Notes under the pieces: generated by a model
What the model saw: only the letters and a program-made list of their open reading frames with translations
What the model was told of the DNA's origin: nothing
The model's database searches: none
DNA from: an uncultured Collinsella sp.
GTDB taxonomy: Bacteria; Actinomycetota; Coriobacteriia; Coriobacteriales; Coriobacteriaceae
DNA length: 58,014 bases
Direction: 5' to 3'
Assembly (NCBI GenBank): GCA_900540905.1
Contig: UQHR01000010.1
Location: forward strand, 1 to 58,014
Program-made: the position numbers and the translations under genes
Shown here: positions 33,256 through 41,478 of the stretch, piece by piece
How positions within the stretch are numbered: the stretch's first letter is position 1
Layout: each line of letters opens with the position of its first letter

Positions 33256-34419
33256 ATGCGCAAGATTAAGACCATCGATGACATTACCAAGGACGGCAAG
33301 GTCGAGTTTGGCGAGGGCTACGAGTTTGTGGACACCGCCGAGGAGGCCGACGCCATCCTGATGCGCTCGACTGACTTGCACGGTTACGAGCTGCCCGAGG
33401 GCATTCGCGCCATCGCCCGCTGCGGCGCCGGCGTCAACAACATCCCCGTCGAAGAGTACGCCAAGAAGGGCGTCGTCGTCTTTAACTCCCCCGGCGCCAA
33501 CAGCAACGCCGTCAAGGAGCTCGTCCTGGGCATGCTGGTGCTTTCGAGCCGCGGCGTGGTGCAGTCGATGAACTGGGTGCGCGACAACGCCGACGACCCC
33601 GAGATTCAAGTCGACGCCGAGAAGGCCAAGAAGGCCTTTGTGGGCCGCGAGCTCAAGGGCAAGCGCATCGGCGTCATCGGCCTGGGCAATGTGGGCTCCA
33701 AGGTCGCCAACGCCTGTGTCGACCTGGGCATGGACGTTTACGGCTACGATCCGTTCATTTCCGTCGAGCACGCGTGGGTGCTGAGCCGCGAGGTGCAGCG
33801 CGTGGGCACGCTCGAGGATCTGTGCCGCGGCTGCGACTACCTCACCGTGCACGTGCCCAGCAAGGCCGATACCATCGGCATGATCAGCACCGAGCAGATC
33901 GACCTGCTGGCCCCGGACGCCGTGCTCATCAACTACGCGCGCGAGACCATCATTGACGAGGACGCCGTCGACGCCGCCCTGCGCGCGGGCAAGCTCAGCT
34001 GGTTTAGCTGCGACTTTGCCACGCCCAAGACCGTCAAGATGCCCAACACGTTTATCACCACGCATTCGGGCGCCGGCACCGGCGAAGCCGAAGCCAACTG
34101 CGCCGACATGGCCATCAGCGAGCTCAAGGATTACCTGGAAAACGGCAACATCGCGCACAGCGTCAACTACCCCGCCTGCAGCATGGGCAAGGCGCGCGCC
34201 GCGAGCCGCATCGCCTGCCTGCACGCCAACGTGCCCAACATGATCGGCCAGATCACGGCCATCCTGGCCAAGGACAACGCCAACGTGCAGCGTATGACCA
34301 ACGAGTCCGCCGGCGAGAACGCCTACACCATGTTCGACACCGACGAACACCTAGACAGCAGCACCATCGAGGCGCTCAAGCAGATTCCGTCGATGTATCG
34401 CGTGCGCGTGATCAAATAG
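33256..34419 (+). CDS. serA: D-3-phosphoglycerate dehydrogenase
   Basis: The 387-residue enzyme oxidises 3-phosphoglycerate to 3-phosphohydroxypyruvate with NAD. The substrate region CGAGVNNIPVEEYA, the Rossmann motif IGVIGLGNVGSKVA, and the catalytic INYARETIIDEDAV and THSGAGTGEAE segments are visible. A C-terminal ACT-like domain (about 310-387, NVPNMIGQITAILAKDNANV) suggests serine feedback. It is the shorter, about 390-residue form without an extra regulatory domain. AAGGAG precedes the ATG. Confidence 0.96.
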   Translation: MRKIKTIDDITKDGKVEFGEGYEFVDTAEEADAILMRSTDLHGYELPEGIRAIARCGAGVNNIPVEEYAKKGVVVFNSPGANSNAVKELVLGMLVLSSRGVVQSMNWVRDNADDPEIQVDAEKAKKAFVGRELKGKRIGVIGLGNVGSKVANACVDLGMDVYGYDPFISVEHAWVLSREVQRVGTLEDLCRGCDYLTVHVPSKADTIGMISTEQIDLLAPDAVLINYARETIIDEDAVDAALRAGKLSWFSCDFATPKTVKMPNTFITTHSGAGTGEAEANCADMAISELKDYLENGNIAHSVNYPACSMGKARAASRIACLHANVPNMIGQITAILAKDNANVQRMTNESAGENAYTMFDTDEHLDSSTIEALKQIPSMYRVRVIK

Positions 34420-34460
34420 CGCCGGCGGCAAGCCTGCCAGACAGGACACGAAGCCCATTC

Positions 34461-34493
34461 GGCCCCCGTTTCACGAAACGGGGGCCGGTTTCG
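34461..34493 (+). terminator. Intrinsic terminator of serCA
   Basis: GGCCCCCGTTTC and GAAACGGGGGCC form a perfect 12-bp stem with a 2-base loop, followed by GGTTTCGTT. Confidence 0.65.
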
Positions 34494-34519
34494 TTGCTCA
34501 CGGGCGGCTTTAAAATGCT

Positions 34520-34680
34520 ACCCAAGATAGGTTTTTTCGGATAATCGACAGTCATACCCAAATCACTGAGCACATCTGCTTTTGCAAACAGCTTTATCAG
34601 GGGTTTTAGCAGGTAAAAATCGATCTCTATATGCCAGATTCAAGTTGACTGTCTATTTTCCGAAACAACTTATTCTGGGT
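34520..34680. repeat. AT-rich 161-bp element with 35-bp imperfect inverted ends
   Basis: The ends 34520-34554 and 34646-34680 are inverted copies of each other, with about six differences in 35 positions; both contain ACCCA, TTTCGGA and GACAGTCA words. The inner 90 bases are AT-rich and have no ORF. It looks like a MITE-like or operator-pair element, and no target-site duplication is obvious. It fills most of the 348-bp gap between serA and the next gene. Confidence 0.55.
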
Positions 34681-34767
34681 AACATTTTTCTAAGCCCCTC
34701 CAAGGCGAAACTGAAGCCTTTTCGCGGCCAAAACTCTAGCTCGCGCGACCGTTTTCCGCCCGCGCGA

Positions 34768-35817
34768 CTACATTCTCGCCCAATCGATGAAAATCTCCTC
34801 GCGAAGCCGCCGTTCGAGCCCCTGCTGCCGCGGCGTCTTGTCTTTCAACGGCGCATCGAGATAGGACATGATGAGCTTCATCACCACGCGGAAGGCATCG
34901 GAGTCGGCCAGCTGACCATAGGTCAACAGAACGACGGGATATCCCATCGCTTGCAGGGCCGTCGTTCGATCGGAGTCCGAGATCTTGGATTCTATTGATC
35001 CGTGAATGGATTTTCCTTGACATTCAACCAGGCACTCTCGGCTGCCGTCCTTATTTGACAGCAAGATGTCGGCATAGCGCCTATCAAGCCCCGAAATCAG
35101 GCGGGCACTGCGCGTCAAGCGAATCTCAACGTTATTGGTAAGGTGCAGCCCTTCGCCGCCGCGCAACCTCGTAAGGCCAAACAGCATCGAAGCCTGGACC
35201 TCGAGCGGCGATGCCGCCACTCCCGTAATGCATTTCGCGGCACGTGTGAACGATTTTGCACCGCGAAGCCCTCGGATCTTATCGACGTACTCTGCAAGTT
35301 CAGAGAGTTCGATCAAGGGAGGTCGTTTCCATAAGTCCGTTGGATTCCCGGCGGCATCCTTTACGTTTTCCCAGCCCAACCGTGCGTCACCCCACTGGTC
35401 CCCATATGCCTGCACAAGTGCCGACTTTACCTGAGGCGCAATCTTGCACACGGCAAAGGTGCCACACATCTCATACATGCACATGACCAGACGCTCGTTT
35501 GAGACCGAAGAAGCCAGAGTCAGCAGGGAAAAGAGCGGAGAGGCAACGTCGAGGCCAAACTCCGTCTGCTGCACGGAGCCAAACGGCCTCGCCCCGTTCC
35601 AAACATGCCTGACAATGCGATCGCCCTTTCGCCCGCAGCCACCCTGCGCCAACACATGTAACGGGGTACGCAGGAAATGCGTGACGAGCGGATGCTCGCA
35701 AAGGCGCTCCCTGCGCGGATCGTCCACAGATTCGGGCAGGTCCGGCATTATCGCCAAGACCTGTGGGGGTATCCGATGATACCGAAAGGCAGATATGTCG
35801 CACAGCATGTCGTCCAT
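34768..35817 (-). CDS. Uncharacterised Coriobacteriia-type protein with nuclease-like C-terminus
   Basis: The 349-residue reading begins MDDMLCDISAFRYHRIPPQVLAIMP and includes HPLVTHFLRTPLHVLA, TEFGLDVASPLFSLLTLAS and ERLVMCMYEMCGTFAV, a pattern I associate with a Coriobacteriia family having many paralogues and no known function. The C-terminal third (YADILLSNKDG, CLVECQGKSIHG, AMGYPVVLLTYGQL) has the order of acidic strand, ExQ/K strand and helix expected for a PD-(D/E)xK-like nuclease fold. No good Shine-Dalgarno sequence is seen at 35817, so the start is uncertain. Function is not assigned. Confidence 0.6.
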   Translation of the reverse strand: MDDMLCDISAFRYHRIPPQVLAIMPDLPESVDDPRRERLCEHPLVTHFLRTPLHVLAQGGCGRKGDRIVRHVWNGARPFGSVQQTEFGLDVASPLFSLLTLASSVSNERLVMCMYEMCGTFAVCKIAPQVKSALVQAYGDQWGDARLGWENVKDAAGNPTDLWKRPPLIELSELAEYVDKIRGLRGAKSFTRAAKCITGVAASPLEVQASMLFGLTRLRGGEGLHLTNNVEIRLTRSARLISGLDRRYADILLSNKDGSRECLVECQGKSIHGSIESKISDSDRTTALQAMGYPVVLLTYGQLADSDAFRVVMKLIMSYLDAPLKDKTPRQQGLERRLREEIFIDWARM

Positions 35818-35971
35818 GAAGGGTACGTACCCACTGCGTCGATTGTGAACCCGCTCGGGCGGCAAACGCGCTGGCACGGCCTGCGAACGGTAAATACTGC
35901 TACGCGCGCGTCGCGGATCTCTCGGGAGGCTTACAATCGGTTTTGAAAGCAAACAGATTGTGAGGTTGCAT

Positions 35972-37192
35972 ATGGTTGATAGGGACTTTGCCTGGCGGCT
36001 TGTGCAGGAGCTTGTGCGGATCGATAGCTCGGATCCCGGTGCGTATGAGGACGAGATTGAACGGTATATCAAAGAGCTGATCGAGTCGCAGATCGCGGGT
36101 CTCGATCGCTCGGTGCTGGATGCGGTGCGAATCGAGGAGCTTGAGGTGCTTCCCGGGCGCCGCAACCTTATGGTCACCGTGCCCGGCTTGAGCGACGAGC
36201 CACGGCTCGTCTACATCTGCCACATGGATACCGTTACTTTGGGCGACGGGTGGGATGCGGGCATCCCGCCGCTCGGGGCGACCGTGCGCGACGGCAAGCT
36301 CTACGGCCGCGGCGCCTGCGACATGAAGGGCGGCCTGGTCTGCGCCATTGCCGCACTGGTCCATACGCTCGAGCGCGTGGCGGTGCGTGGCGAGCTGCCT
36401 CGACGCGGCTTTTCGCTCATCTGCTCGGTCGACGAGGAAGACTTTATGCGCGGCTCCGAGGCAGCCATTGATGCCGGCTGGGTCGGTTCGCGCGAATGGG
36501 TACTGGACACCGAGCCCACCGACGGGCAGATTCAGGTGGCGCACAAGGGTCGCACGTGGTTCGAGATCGAGATGACCGGCGTCACGGCGCATGCGAGCCA
36601 GCCTTGGAAGGGCGCGGATGCCGTCGCCGCCATGGCCGAAGTCGTGTGTTCGCTCCGTCGCGCGTTTGTGGCGCTGCCCGCGCACGATGAGCTGGGGCCT
36701 TCGACCATCACGTTTGGCCAAATCGAGGGCGGATATCGCCCCTACGTCGTACCCGACCGCGCCAAAGCCTGGGTCGACATGCGACTGACCCCGCCGACCG
36801 ATACGGCCGCCGCGACGCGCATGGTAGAGCAGGCCATCGCCGGCGCCGAAGCCGCCGTTCCCGGTTGCCATGGCAGCTACACCGTGACGGGCGACCGCCC
36901 CGCCATCGAGCGCGACCCGAACTCTCCCCTTCTAGCAGCGCTCAAGCGTGCCGCCGATGACGTGACGGACGCGGACACGACCGTCGGCTTCTTTACCGGC
37001 TACACCGACACCGCCGTCATTGCCGGCAAGACAGACAACCGCAATTGCATGAGCTACGGTCCCGGGTCGCTCGCGCTCGCGCACAAGCCCAACGAATATG
37101 TGCCCCACGCCGATATCGTTCGTTGTCAGCAGGTGCTAATCGCGCTCGCCGATAACGTGCTCTGGGACGCGAGCGGCCAAGTTGGGGCATAA
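35972..37192 (+). CDS. M20-family metallopeptidase (ArgE/DapE type)
   Basis: The 406-residue protein is an M20 amidohydrolase/peptidase: metal ligand His and catalytic Asp in YICHMDTVTLG, bridging Asp in YGRGACDMKGG, and the Glu pair in CSVDEEDFMRG. A dimerisation/lid domain (about 180-290, TWFEIEMTGVTAHASQPWKG) carries the usual His. Relatives remove acyl groups from amino acids or act on dipeptides; the exact substrate is not readable. TGAGG precedes the ATG at 35972; the GTG four codons earlier is less likely. The next gene starts 40 bases downstream and may be cotranscribed. Confidence 0.9.
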   Translation: MVDRDFAWRLVQELVRIDSSDPGAYEDEIERYIKELIESQIAGLDRSVLDAVRIEELEVLPGRRNLMVTVPGLSDEPRLVYICHMDTVTLGDGWDAGIPPLGATVRDGKLYGRGACDMKGGLVCAIAALVHTLERVAVRGELPRRGFSLICSVDEEDFMRGSEAAIDAGWVGSREWVLDTEPTDGQIQVAHKGRTWFEIEMTGVTAHASQPWKGADAVAAMAEVVCSLRRAFVALPAHDELGPSTITFGQIEGGYRPYVVPDRAKAWVDMRLTPPTDTAAATRMVEQAIAGAEAAVPGCHGSYTVTGDRPAIERDPNSPLLAALKRAADDVTDADTTVGFFTGYTDTAVIAGKTDNRNCMSYGPGSLALAHKPNEYVPHADIVRCQQVLIALADNVLWDASGQVGA

Positions 37193-37231
37193 TAAGCCGC
37201 GAACAAACCGACTCGTGCGTTAGGACCGCCC

Positions 37232-37915
37232 ATGAAAGCACTTCCGTTTCCCTGCATCCGCCCGGCTCAGGACCGCGTGCTCGAGGCGTTGCCCGCAATG
37301 GGCAGCATCCTGAGCGGCAACGATGCTCTGCGCGGAGCCATTGCCGATGGCCTGATGCTCAAGGACCCGGGTGCGGCGTATTACGTGTACGAATGCTCGG
37401 GCGAGCCGGGACGTGTGACGGGTGTCGTGGCGATCTGCCCGACGAGTGTACTTGCGGGTGGCAAGGGCGATGCCAGCGCTGACGTGGCCGCCGCCGCGCG
37501 CGCGATCGCCGAGCTCAAGGTGCAGCCGCGCCCCGTGTCGCTCGCCTACGAGGCCTCGCCCGTCATGGATATCATCCTGGGCGCCGCCAAAGAGGGCGCG
37601 TCGCTCTACGCCGTCACCGACCCCGCGGGCATTACGCACCGCGCGTGGGAGGTCAAGCGCGAGGACGCCGTCGGGGCCATCCGCGCTATGCTCGACCAAG
37701 CACCGGAGCCGGCACTGGCCGACGACCCCGCCTACGCTGCCGCGCTGACCGGGGCGTCGCAGCTGCTGGCCGATGAGGCCCGTTCCGCCGGAACGTACAC
37801 CGGCAAGGAGCCGTTCAACTTTACCGTTGCCGTGCTCTTCCCCGCTGCGCAGGTCAGCGGCGGCGCGCCGCAGGTTCCGACAGGTCTGCTCACGCACCAG
37901 GTCGCGCGGTTCTAG
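37232..37915 (+). CDS. DUF1015-like protein
   Basis: The 227-residue protein resembles DUF1015 family members in the opening FPCIRPAQDRVLEALPA and in parts such as DPGAAYYVYECSGEPGRVTGVVA and the C-terminal NFTVAVLFPAAQ. It is roughly half the usual family length (about 400) and lacks the common ADGHHRY-type segment. It may be a shortened form. Function is unknown. Its 3' end is followed by a strong hairpin terminator shared with the convergent phosphatase gene. Confidence 0.5.
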   Translation: MKALPFPCIRPAQDRVLEALPAMGSILSGNDALRGAIADGLMLKDPGAAYYVYECSGEPGRVTGVVAICPTSVLAGGKGDASADVAAAARAIAELKVQPRPVSLAYEASPVMDIILGAAKEGASLYAVTDPAGITHRAWEVKREDAVGAIRAMLDQAPEPALADDPAYAAALTGASQLLADEARSAGTYTGKEPFNFTVAVLFPAAQVSGGAPQVPTGLLTHQVARF

Positions 37916-37960
37916 CAAGACCAGACCGCCCAGCACAAAAATCGGCAGCTCAACAAACAG

Positions 37961-38001
37961 GGGGCGGAGATGCAGCAGGTACATGCATCTCCGCCCCTTT
38001 T
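37961..38001. terminator. Bidirectional terminator between convergent genes
   Basis: GGGGCGGAGATGCA and TGCATCTCCGCCCC form a 14-bp stem followed by TTTT on the plus strand, between the DUF1015-like gene and the histidine phosphatase gene. Confidence 0.7.
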
Positions 38002-38044
38002 GCGTCGAGAAGTTATGCCGGCGACCCGTGCCGCCGCGCTCGCG

Positions 38045-38680
38045 TTATCCGCGCTGCGGACCTGCAGTAGCCACAAGCGGTTCAAGCCCCAGCTCACGCG
38101 CGTAATCCTCCTGCGTAAAAATCTCAATCAGCTCAAACGTGCCGGCCTCGTCGTTAAACACGAAATGCAGCACCGAGCAGTTGCCCGGCACGCGATCGCG
38201 CTCGTCAGCCGCCGCACCCTTCACGTGGTCCATGAACTCCTTGATGGCCGAGCCATGGCTTACCGCGAGCACGCACATATGGTCCGGACGCTGCATAAGC
38301 TCGGTCAGTGTCGCCACCATGCGCTCGCGCACTTGCATCTGGCCCTCGCCGCCAAACTGGCAATAGAAGTCGCGCCACGGGCGCTCGGGCATGAGCACCA
38401 CGCGCTCGGCCTCAAAGTCGCCAAAGAACCACTCGCGCAGGCCGTCCAGGCGCTCGTACGCCAAGCCCGGCCACAAGTTGGCGATAGTCTGCTCGGTGCG
38501 ATGAAGTGTGGAGGTGTAAGCATGATCGGGCTCAATGCCGCGTGCGCGCAAAAACATACCGGCGCGCGCCGCCTGATCGCAGCCCAGCTGCGTAAGCGGC
38601 GAGTCACTCCAACCCTGAATGATGCGCTTAAGGTTGAATATTGTCTGCCCATGACGAACCAGATACAGGTCTTTATTCAT
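38045..38680 (-). CDS. Histidine phosphatase (phosphoglycerate mutase-like) 1
   Basis: The 211-residue protein has the RHG motif LYLVRHGQTIFN, whose His is phosphorylated during catalysis, and later VLAVSHGSAIKEF, which supplies the second active-site His. Members include cofactor-dependent phosphoglycerate mutases, cobalamin phosphatases (CobC) and broad phosphatases; the length and the separated VSHG motif favour a phosphatase. The start at 38680 has AAAGGA. It lies 17 bases after its close paralogue. Confidence 0.9.
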   Translation of the reverse strand: MNKDLYLVRHGQTIFNLKRIIQGWSDSPLTQLGCDQAARAGMFLRARGIEPDHAYTSTLHRTEQTIANLWPGLAYERLDGLREWFFGDFEAERVVLMPERPWRDFYCQFGGEGQMQVRERMVATLTELMQRPDHMCVLAVSHGSAIKEFMDHVKGAAADERDRVPGNCSVLHFVFNDEAGTFELIEIFTQEDYARELGLEPLVATAGPQRG

Positions 38681-38697
38681 AGGGGTCCTTTCGTTCG

Positions 38698-39240
38698 TTA
38701 CCAACACAAGAGCGAAAACGCCCCGTCGCAATAGCCAAAATGAAGCACGGCACCGTTGTCGGGTAGCTCTCCCTCGCCAGTCACATACTCAAGAAACTCC
38801 TGGCAGGCTGAGCCGTGGGAAACCGCCAGCACGCAGTCGTGCTGCGGCCTGGCCATGATGCGGGACAGCGCCGCGACCATACGTGCGCGAAGCTCACTTT
38901 CCGACTCGCCACCAAAGACAACCGGATAATCACCCCAGGGTTGCGCCGGCATCTCGCGGTTTGATGTGCCCTCCAACGATCCCAAATGCCACTCGCGCAG
39001 GTCATCGACCAGCTCTATGGAACGGCCCTCGCCAACGATCAGCTCTGCCGTACGCCGCGCCCGGCCCAACGGGGAGGAATACACATGGTCAAAGGTCACG
39101 CCACGCGCCTCAAACGCTGCGTGCGTCGCCAGCGCCTGCTCGCGCCCGCGTGCCGTAAGCGGCGAATCGTGCCAGCCCTGCAAAATGTTCTGCACATTGA
39201 GCTCAGTCTGCCCATGCCGCACCAAATATAGATCGGCCAC
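38698..39240 (-). CDS. Histidine phosphatase (phosphoglycerate mutase-like) 2
   Basis: The 180-residue paralogue of the following gene has the same landmarks (LYLVRHGQTELN, QGWHDSPLTARGREQA, SSPLGRARRTAEL, AVSHGSACQEF). The two genes are arranged head-to-tail, probably a tandem duplication followed by divergence. It is shorter at the C-terminus. Substrate unknown. Confidence 0.9.
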   Translation of the reverse strand: MADLYLVRHGQTELNVQNILQGWHDSPLTARGREQALATHAAFEARGVTFDHVYSSPLGRARRTAELIVGEGRSIELVDDLREWHLGSLEGTSNREMPAQPWGDYPVVFGGESESELRARMVAALSRIMARPQHDCVLAVSHGSACQEFLEYVTGEGELPDNGAVLHFGYCDGAFSLLCW

Positions 39241-39254
39241 ATGCCCTCCCCTCG

Positions 39255-39293
39255 CACCACCGCAAAGGGGACAGGCACCTTTGTGGTGGTTTA
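39255..39293. repeat. Dispersed palindrome family A, copy 5
   Basis: Same unit as at 4358 with the CCGC variant left arm found at 4765; it lies between the nitroreductase and the histidine phosphatase genes. Confidence 0.8.
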
Positions 39294-39322
39294 CCGCCGG
39301 ATCACACCGCGGCGACGCTCAG

Positions 39323-39994
39323 CTACACCAGTACGTCGGCAAGCGAGCGCTTGGGTACGTGGTGCACCTGTGCCTCGTCGCGCCAGTAATTAATTGAGCC
39401 GTCGGGGTTGGCATCGATCGCATCGATCACCTGCGTCTCGGCCGGAACGCCAAACGCCATGATCAGCTTGAGCTCATACTTGTCGTTATCGAGCCCCATG
39501 GCATCGATCGCGTGGGGCGTAAAGGCCTTGAACATGCAGGCTGCCACCTCGGGCGTGGCGCTGCGGGCGGCGAGCATCATCGTCTGCGCGGCAATGCCCG
39601 TGTCGACCTCGGTAATGGGAGCGGCTGGCTTGCCCGGAACGGCGCGCTCAGCAAGAATCGCGATGTAGCCGGTCGGGCGCTCGCCCTCATCGGGACCCGG
39701 CCAATCCTTGAGCGCACCGGCCCATGCAAGCTCGTCAAATACACGCGCGCAGTCCTCTGCACCGCTTACCACATGAAAACGCAGACGCTGAGCATTGGCA
39801 CCACAGGGAGTCAGGTGCGCCAGCTCCGCCAGCTCAAGCAAAAGCTCACGCGGCACGCGCATGGACTCGTCAAAGCGACGGCACGTGCGGGCGCAGCGAA
39901 CCAACGCATCAAACGCGTCCAAGCCGAGCTTTTCGCAACCCTGCTTTGCCATCGACTCAGCGCTTACCGGCGCTGCGGGAACTGCTTCGTTCAT
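39323..39994 (-). CDS. Nitroreductase-family flavoprotein
   Basis: The 223-residue protein fits the FMN-dependent nitroreductase family: ALVRCARTCRRFDESMRVPRE at the N-terminus (FMN phosphate-binding Arg/Ser-type loop), LAHLTPCGANAQRLRFHVVSG, EVDTGIAAQTMMLAARS and a C-terminal AFGVPAETQ. Such enzymes reduce nitroaromatics, quinones or other acceptors with NAD(P)H; the true substrate is unknown. The ATG at 39994 has a GGGGG stretch upstream; the long in-frame 5' extension is not supported. Confidence 0.85.
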   Translation of the reverse strand: MNEAVPAAPVSAESMAKQGCEKLGLDAFDALVRCARTCRRFDESMRVPRELLLELAELAHLTPCGANAQRLRFHVVSGAEDCARVFDELAWAGALKDWPGPDEGERPTGYIAILAERAVPGKPAAPITEVDTGIAAQTMMLAARSATPEVAACMFKAFTPHAIDAMGLDNDKYELKLIMAFGVPAETQVIDAIDANPDGSINYWRDEAQVHHVPKRSLADVLV

Positions 39995-40229
39995 AGAGAC
40001 CCCCAATAAAAGCCAATTGTCCTTAGGAAAATCTAACCTAAAACGTAGGCAATAACGAACAGGGCTGCAATGTTCTACACTTGTTGAATAGAAAATCGCG
40101 ACGTGGGGAACAGCGGAAACAATTCGGGGCCTTTGGGTTACGTTTCGCCCTCCCCGACCCATACGCCAGCGCCTTTAGGCGATACTGGTTGTAACGATCA
40201 AGGCTTACGCCGCACGGAAAGGAGACACT

Positions 40230-40832
40230 ATGGGCATCTTTAAGAACGATGACCAAAAATCGAGCCAGTTTGGATTTGACGAGAAAAGCATGGCGGGCAA
40301 AGCCGTCAAGGCCGTACGCTGGATCTACGCCATCACGGGCGTCTTAGCGCTCATTGCTGGCATCGCGCTGCTTTTTGCACCCGCCAAGTCCCTCGTCTTT
40401 TTGACGACTGTCCTGGGTTTTTACTTTGTAATCACTGCTGCCATCAGACTGTTCACTGCCATTTTTGAGCCGCTGCTGCCCACCGGCTGGCGCGTGACGA
40501 GCATCATCTCCAACCTGCTCATTATCTTGGGCGGCGTCATAATCCTGCGCAACCAGGCCTTCTCGACCGCGACGCTCACCACGATGGTGGTTATCGTGGC
40601 CGGCTTTGGCTGGATTGTCGAAGGTGTCATGTCCATTCTGGAGTCCGAGCTTTCGTCCAACCGCGCCCTCGCTATCCTGAGCGGCGCACTCTCCATCATC
40701 GCCGGCATGTTCGTGTTTATCTATCCGCTGTGGTCGGCCAAGATGCTCGTTATCTTTAGCGGCGCCGCGCTGCTGGTGTTTGGCGTTACGCTGATTGTTC
40801 GCGCTATTCAATTTGGCAAACTGGTGCACTAG
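40230..40832 (+). CDS. DUF308/HdeD-like membrane protein
   Basis: The 200-residue protein has a short charged N-terminus and about six hydrophobic helices in three pairs, each with the small-residue pattern of HdeD-type DUF308 repeats (IYAITGVLALIAGIALLFAP, ILSGALSIIAGMFVFIYP). HdeD is linked to acid resistance in enteric bacteria; here the role is unknown. GGAGAC precedes the ATG. Its stop codon is directly followed by the ATG of the next gene. Confidence 0.85.
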   Translation: MGIFKNDDQKSSQFGFDEKSMAGKAVKAVRWIYAITGVLALIAGIALLFAPAKSLVFLTTVLGFYFVITAAIRLFTAIFEPLLPTGWRVTSIISNLLIILGGVIILRNQAFSTATLTTMVVIVAGFGWIVEGVMSILESELSSNRALAILSGALSIIAGMFVFIYPLWSAKMLVIFSGAALLVFGVTLIVRAIQFGKLVH

Positions 40833-41315
40833 ATGCCACGAACGCTCTTTATTGATGCCGACGCCTGCCCGGTCACGCGCGAGTCGATTGATTGCGCGCG
40901 GCGGGCGGGCGTCGCCGTCGTTATCGCCGGCAACAGCACGCAAAACCTGGAACGGCACATTCGCCGCGACGACCCGCGTGATGCCGAGCACGCGCGACGC
41001 GGCTTTTGGGTCACGACGCTCGATGTGAGCGTGGGCGCCGACAGCGCCGACTTTGCCATTGTCGAACGCCTGCAGGCGGGCGACGTGGTCGTGACGCAGG
41101 ACATTGGCCTGGCGAGCATGGTGCTCGGCCGCGATGCCGCCGCAATCGGTGTGCGCGGGCGTGTGTACGACAAAGCAACCATCGACATGCAGCTGTTTAT
41201 TCGTCACGAGGAAAAGAAGGTGCGTCGCGCTGGCGGTCGCACCCGCGGGCCGGCAGCCTTCACCAGCGAAGACCGCGCCCGCTTTAAGCGCAACCTCACC
41301 GAGCTGCTGCACTAA
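40833..41315 (+). CDS. YaiI/YqxD family (UPF0178, DUF188) protein
   Basis: The 160-residue protein begins LFIDADACPVTRESID, the family hallmark of this PIN-like fold, followed by SVGADSADFAIVERLQAGDVVVTQDIGLA, which contributes further acidic residues. A nuclease activity is conceivable from the fold but has not been shown for the family. It has no gap to the DUF308 gene, implying translational coupling. Confidence 0.92.
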   Translation: MPRTLFIDADACPVTRESIDCARRAGVAVVIAGNSTQNLERHIRRDDPRDAEHARRGFWVTTLDVSVGADSADFAIVERLQAGDVVVTQDIGLASMVLGRDAAAIGVRGRVYDKATIDMQLFIRHEEKKVRRAGGRTRGPAAFTSEDRARFKRNLTELLH

Positions 41316-41402
41316 CCAAGATAGATTTTTGGGACATGTCCGGAAATCTGCTTTTTGCTTTGGGCGGTGTGAGCGCTCAAAATCCATGGCTCAACAAAAA
41401 AA

Positions 41403-41470
41403 GGGCTTCAAAATGCCATGCGTCGCCGCATTGCGCAGGCGCCGAGCATGGCTATTTGAAGCCCATTTTT
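41403..41470. terminator. Long hairpin between convergent genes
   Basis: Outer arms GGGCTTCAAA/TTTGAAGCCC and inner arms GCCATGC/GCATGGC form an extended stem with an A-run before and T-run after, suited to bidirectional termination of the YaiI and metal exporter genes. Confidence 0.65.
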
Positions 41471-41478
41471 AGGCCTAC

